Position numbers and translations under genes: made by a program
Shown here: positions 40,422-43,034 of the stretch, one piece after another
How positions within the stretch are numbered: position 1 is the stretch's first letter
Layout: each line of letters opens with the position of its first letter
NCBI GenBank assembly: GCA_015489315.1
Contig: WFZZ01000087.1
Location: 1 to 43,034, forward strand
DNA length: 43,034 nucleotides
Source: Deltaproteobacteria bacterium
Lineage (GTDB): Bacteria; Desulfobacterota; Dissulfuribacteria; Dissulfuribacterales; QOAL01
Direction: 5' to 3'
Notes under the pieces: generated by a model
Seen by the model: only the letters and a program-made list of their open reading frames with translations
What the model was told of the DNA's origin: nothing
Databases searched by the model: none

Positions 40422-41351
40422 ATGGAAACGGTTATGTCAGTCGTTTTGCTTGGCTATCACAATATGGGATGTAGGGCACTGGATGCCCTTTTAGATGAAA
40501 AGGTCAAGGTTTCAGCAGTGTTTACCCACAGGGATAATCCAAATGAAAACGTCTGGTTTGATTCCCTGGCAGAACTTTCAAAAAAAAATAACATACCCGT
40601 CTACTTCCCCGAAGATATAAATGAAGAAAAATGGATAAGGCTTCTAAAAGAAATCAATCCCGACCTCATCCTTTCCTGCTATTTTAGGCAGATGGTAAAA
40701 AGGCCCATTCTCGATATACCAAGGCTTGGCGCATTTAACCTTCATGGTTCCCTACTTCCTAAATACAGAGGGCGATGTCCTGTAAACTGGCAGCTTTTAC
40801 ACGGTGAAAGAGAAAGCGGGGTAACCCTTCACTACATGGTTGAAAAGGCAGATGCCGGTGACATAGTTGCCCAGAAAAGGGTGGAAGTGGATATTAAAGA
40901 TAATGCAGTTACTCTTTTTAAAAAGCTTGAGGACGCCGCATACGAGGTTATAAAGACTTATGTTCCCATGATATTAAATGGCACTGCTCCCCGCATTCCC
41001 CAGGACCATTCAAAGGCCACGTACTTTGGAGGAAGGCGGCCCGAAGACGGAAGGATTAACTGGGAAAATGACGCCTTTTCAATCTATAATCTGATTCGTG
41101 CTGTTACATGGCCCTATCCAGGTGCCTTTTGCGAGCTGGAGGGACAAAGACTTTATATTTGGGAGGCAGATTTTTCTGAAAAAGATGATATTGATGGAAG
41201 ACCTGGACAAGTAGTCAAAAAGGGAAATAAGGTATTTGTCAAGACAGGAAAGGGAAGCCTTGAGATAATCAGGGCAAGTCTTTCCAAAAGGCCATCTGAA
41301 AAAGAAAACCTTCCTGAAGCACTCTTTCAAAAAGGCATTATTTTGAAATAA
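40422..41351 (+). CDS. Formyltransferase of the ArnA N-domain type (UDP-L-Ara4N formyltransferase-like)
   Basis: AFNLHGSLLPKYRGRCPVNWQLLHGERESGVTLHYMVEKADAGDIV. Confidence 0.9.
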   Translation: METVMSVVLLGYHNMGCRALDALLDEKVKVSAVFTHRDNPNENVWFDSLAELSKKNNIPVYFPEDINEEKWIRLLKEINPDLILSCYFRQMVKRPILDIPRLGAFNLHGSLLPKYRGRCPVNWQLLHGERESGVTLHYMVEKADAGDIVAQKRVEVDIKDNAVTLFKKLEDAAYEVIKTYVPMILNGTAPRIPQDHSKATYFGGRRPEDGRINWENDAFSIYNLIRAVTWPYPGAFCELEGQRLYIWEADFSEKDDIDGRPGQVVKKGNKVFVKTGKGSLEIIRASLSKRPSEKENLPEALFQKGIILK

Positions 41352-41376
41352 TAGTCACCTTTTAGGAGAATTGTTC

Positions 41377-42432
41377 ATGAAAATTTTGGTATTGGGAATA
41401 AACGGTTTTATTGGCAGTCACCTGGTAAGGCGTGCTATCCAGGAGACCGACTGGGAAATCTACGGCATGGATCTATCTTGTGACCGTTTGGGTGAACGGG
41501 TCAACCATCCGAATGTCCATTTTCTTGAAGGAGATATTTCTATAAACAAGGAGTGGATAGAATATCATGTGAAAAAGTGTGATGTTTGCCTACCACTTGT
41601 GGCCATAGCAACACCTGCAAGCTATGTAAAAAATCCACTCGGGGTCTTTGAGCTTGATTTTGAGCAGAATCTTAGAATTGTAAGACAGTGCGCAAAATAC
41701 GGGACAAGGGTCATCTTTCCTTCAACAAGCGAAGTCTATGGCATGTGTCAGGATGAAAAATTCAATGAAGAGACAAGTAATTTTGTCTACGGCCCCATTC
41801 ACAAACAAAGATGGATATATGCCTGTGCAAAACAGATGATGGATAGGGTCATCTGGGCAATGGGAAAACAAAAGGGCCTTCAGTTTACCCTGATAAGACC
41901 CTTTAACTGGATTGGCTCTGGCCTTGACAGCCTTTCAACCCCCAAGGAGGGAAGCTCAAGGGTGGTGACCCAGTTCCTTGGCCACATCCTAAGGGGCGAG
42001 CCCATAACCCTTGTTGACGGAGGAAGGCAAAGACGCTGTTTTACCTATGTGGATGATGGTCTTGATTGTCTTTTTAAGATAATAGAAAACAAGGACAATA
42101 GATGCGACAGCAAGATATTTAATATTGGAAATCCTTATAATGATTATTCCATTAAAGAGCTTGCTGAGATGATGGTTGAGATAGTTTCTGAATTTCCTGA
42201 ACTCAGTCATTTGGCAGAAAAAGTGGAATTTAAAGAGATTCCTGCCAAGGAATATTATGGGCCTGATTATCAGGACGTAGGCTATAGGGTTCCAGATATA
42301 ACCAACGCAAAAGAGATACTTGGCTGGGAACCAAAGGTTGGCCTCAAAGAGGCCCTTAGAAGGACCATTACCTTTTATGTGGAATCAGGGGATATTGCCA
42401 TTTCCGAATTGGGAAGCCCTAGGGATATATAG
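41377..42432 (+). CDS. ArnA C-domain type UDP-glucuronate decarboxylase (NAD-dependent epimerase family)
   Basis: KILVLGINGFIGSHLVRR; FPSTSEVYGM; WIYACAKQMMDR (YxxxK); EGSSRVVTQFLGHILRGEPITLVDGGRQRRCFTYVDDG. ATG at 41377 follows AGGAGA. Confidence 0.9.
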   Translation: MKILVLGINGFIGSHLVRRAIQETDWEIYGMDLSCDRLGERVNHPNVHFLEGDISINKEWIEYHVKKCDVCLPLVAIATPASYVKNPLGVFELDFEQNLRIVRQCAKYGTRVIFPSTSEVYGMCQDEKFNEETSNFVYGPIHKQRWIYACAKQMMDRVIWAMGKQKGLQFTLIRPFNWIGSGLDSLSTPKEGSSRVVTQFLGHILRGEPITLVDGGRQRRCFTYVDDGLDCLFKIIENKDNRCDSKIFNIGNPYNDYSIKELAEMMVEIVSEFPELSHLAEKVEFKEIPAKEYYGPDYQDVGYRVPDITNAKEILGWEPKVGLKEALRRTITFYVESGDIAISELGSPRDI

Positions 42433-42455
42433 AAGGGTATTCAATAATAGTTTTT

Positions 42456-43034
42456 ATGCCTAGAAAGGGGAAGGGGCCTTTAGAACCGGAAGAGAGGGTG
42501 ATTTTTAAGGCTGCTTCCCTCTTTTTTGTATCAGCACTAACTCTTCTCTTTTTTAGGGACCCGTTTGGCCTTGAAATCAGGGCAGGTCTTTTTGTAAGGG
42601 ATATCCTTTCCGGAAAGGGCCTTTTGATACCTCATGCCTATGAAAGGCCGTATTTTGACTATCCCCCTCTTTTTTTTCTATTAGAGGCATTCTTTTCCAA
42701 GATACTGGCCGGGCCAAATGCCCTTTCTTTGGCTCTTCCAAGCCTTATTTCAGGAACACTTTTGATTCTTTTCGTCTTTTTTTATGTGAAAAGGCTTATT
42801 GGTGAAAAGGAGGCATTTTTTAGTGGATTGATACTATTTGCAACCCCGGAATTTTGGCTAAAGTCAGAAAAGGCAACACTTGATGTAACCCTTTCGCTTT
42901 TTGTCTTTCTGGCAGTAATAAACCTTTATTTATCCTTTTTAAAATACCCTGAAGATAAAAAAACTCTTTTCATTGCCCTTATTTTTTCCGGCCTTTCATA
43001 CTTTACAAAGGGATTAATAGGACTTTTTCTAGCC
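42456..43034 (+). CDS. ArnT-like family 39 glycosyltransferase (N-terminus, runs off window)
   Basis: Open frame to window end: MPRKGKGPLEPEERVIFKAASLFFVSALTLLFFRDPFGLEIRAGLFVRDIL...YERPYFDYPPLFFLLEAFFSKI...; PYFDYPPL resembles the GT39/PMT periplasmic loop. Confidence 0.75.
   Translation, partial: MPRKGKGPLEPEERVIFKAASLFFVSALTLLFFRDPFGLEIRAGLFVRDILSGKGLLIPHAYERPYFDYPPLFFLLEAFFSKILAGPNALSLALPSLISGTLLILFVFFYVKRLIGEKEAFFSGLILFATPEFWLKSEKATLDVTLSLFVFLAVINLYLSFLKYPEDKKTLFIALIFSGLSYFTKGLIGLFLA

Overview
The window is mostly ordinary chromosomal backbone of an AT-rich Gram-negative bacterium. Gene content (a c7-type cytochrome, a rhodanese-rubrerythrin fusion, cytochrome bd with DUF4492, hpnH, two sigma54 activators) suggests Desulfobacterota, but that is inference. 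From left to right: a partial CheY-like regulator; ileS; a CDP-alcohol phosphatidyltransferase; rsmI; kdsB; murI; a phosphofructokinase; a TPR lipoprotein; rlmN; an IHF/HU gene; a CBS-ACT protein; a panE-like gene; a complete tmRNA (ssrA); a ~100 bp MITE-like element; a rhodanese-rubrerythrin fusion; a frameshifted triheme c7-type cytochrome; a YihY family protein; ppx/gppA; guaB; an NtrC-type regulator; a stand-alone IMP cyclohydrolase (purH N-terminal domain only); aroD; surE; a small HTH protein; a flagellar operon (TPR protein, FlrC-like activator, flgBC-fliEFGHIJ, motE-like); ispH-DUF116-hpnH; cydABX-like with DUF4492 and an Rrf2 regulator; and the start of a split arnA plus arnT-like locus. 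I found no CRISPR array, prophage, obvious defence island or clearly new multi-gene system. The observations most worth following up are: the single-base frameshift splitting the cytochrome; an unannotated 30-aa CydX-like ORF behind cydB; a near-perfect terminator hairpin embedded in the rlmN coding sequence; a FlrC-like activator with a degenerate receiver domain and GAFSGA in place of GAFTGA, downstream of a good -24/-12 promoter; and the MITE-like element with TTAA flanks next to ssrA.
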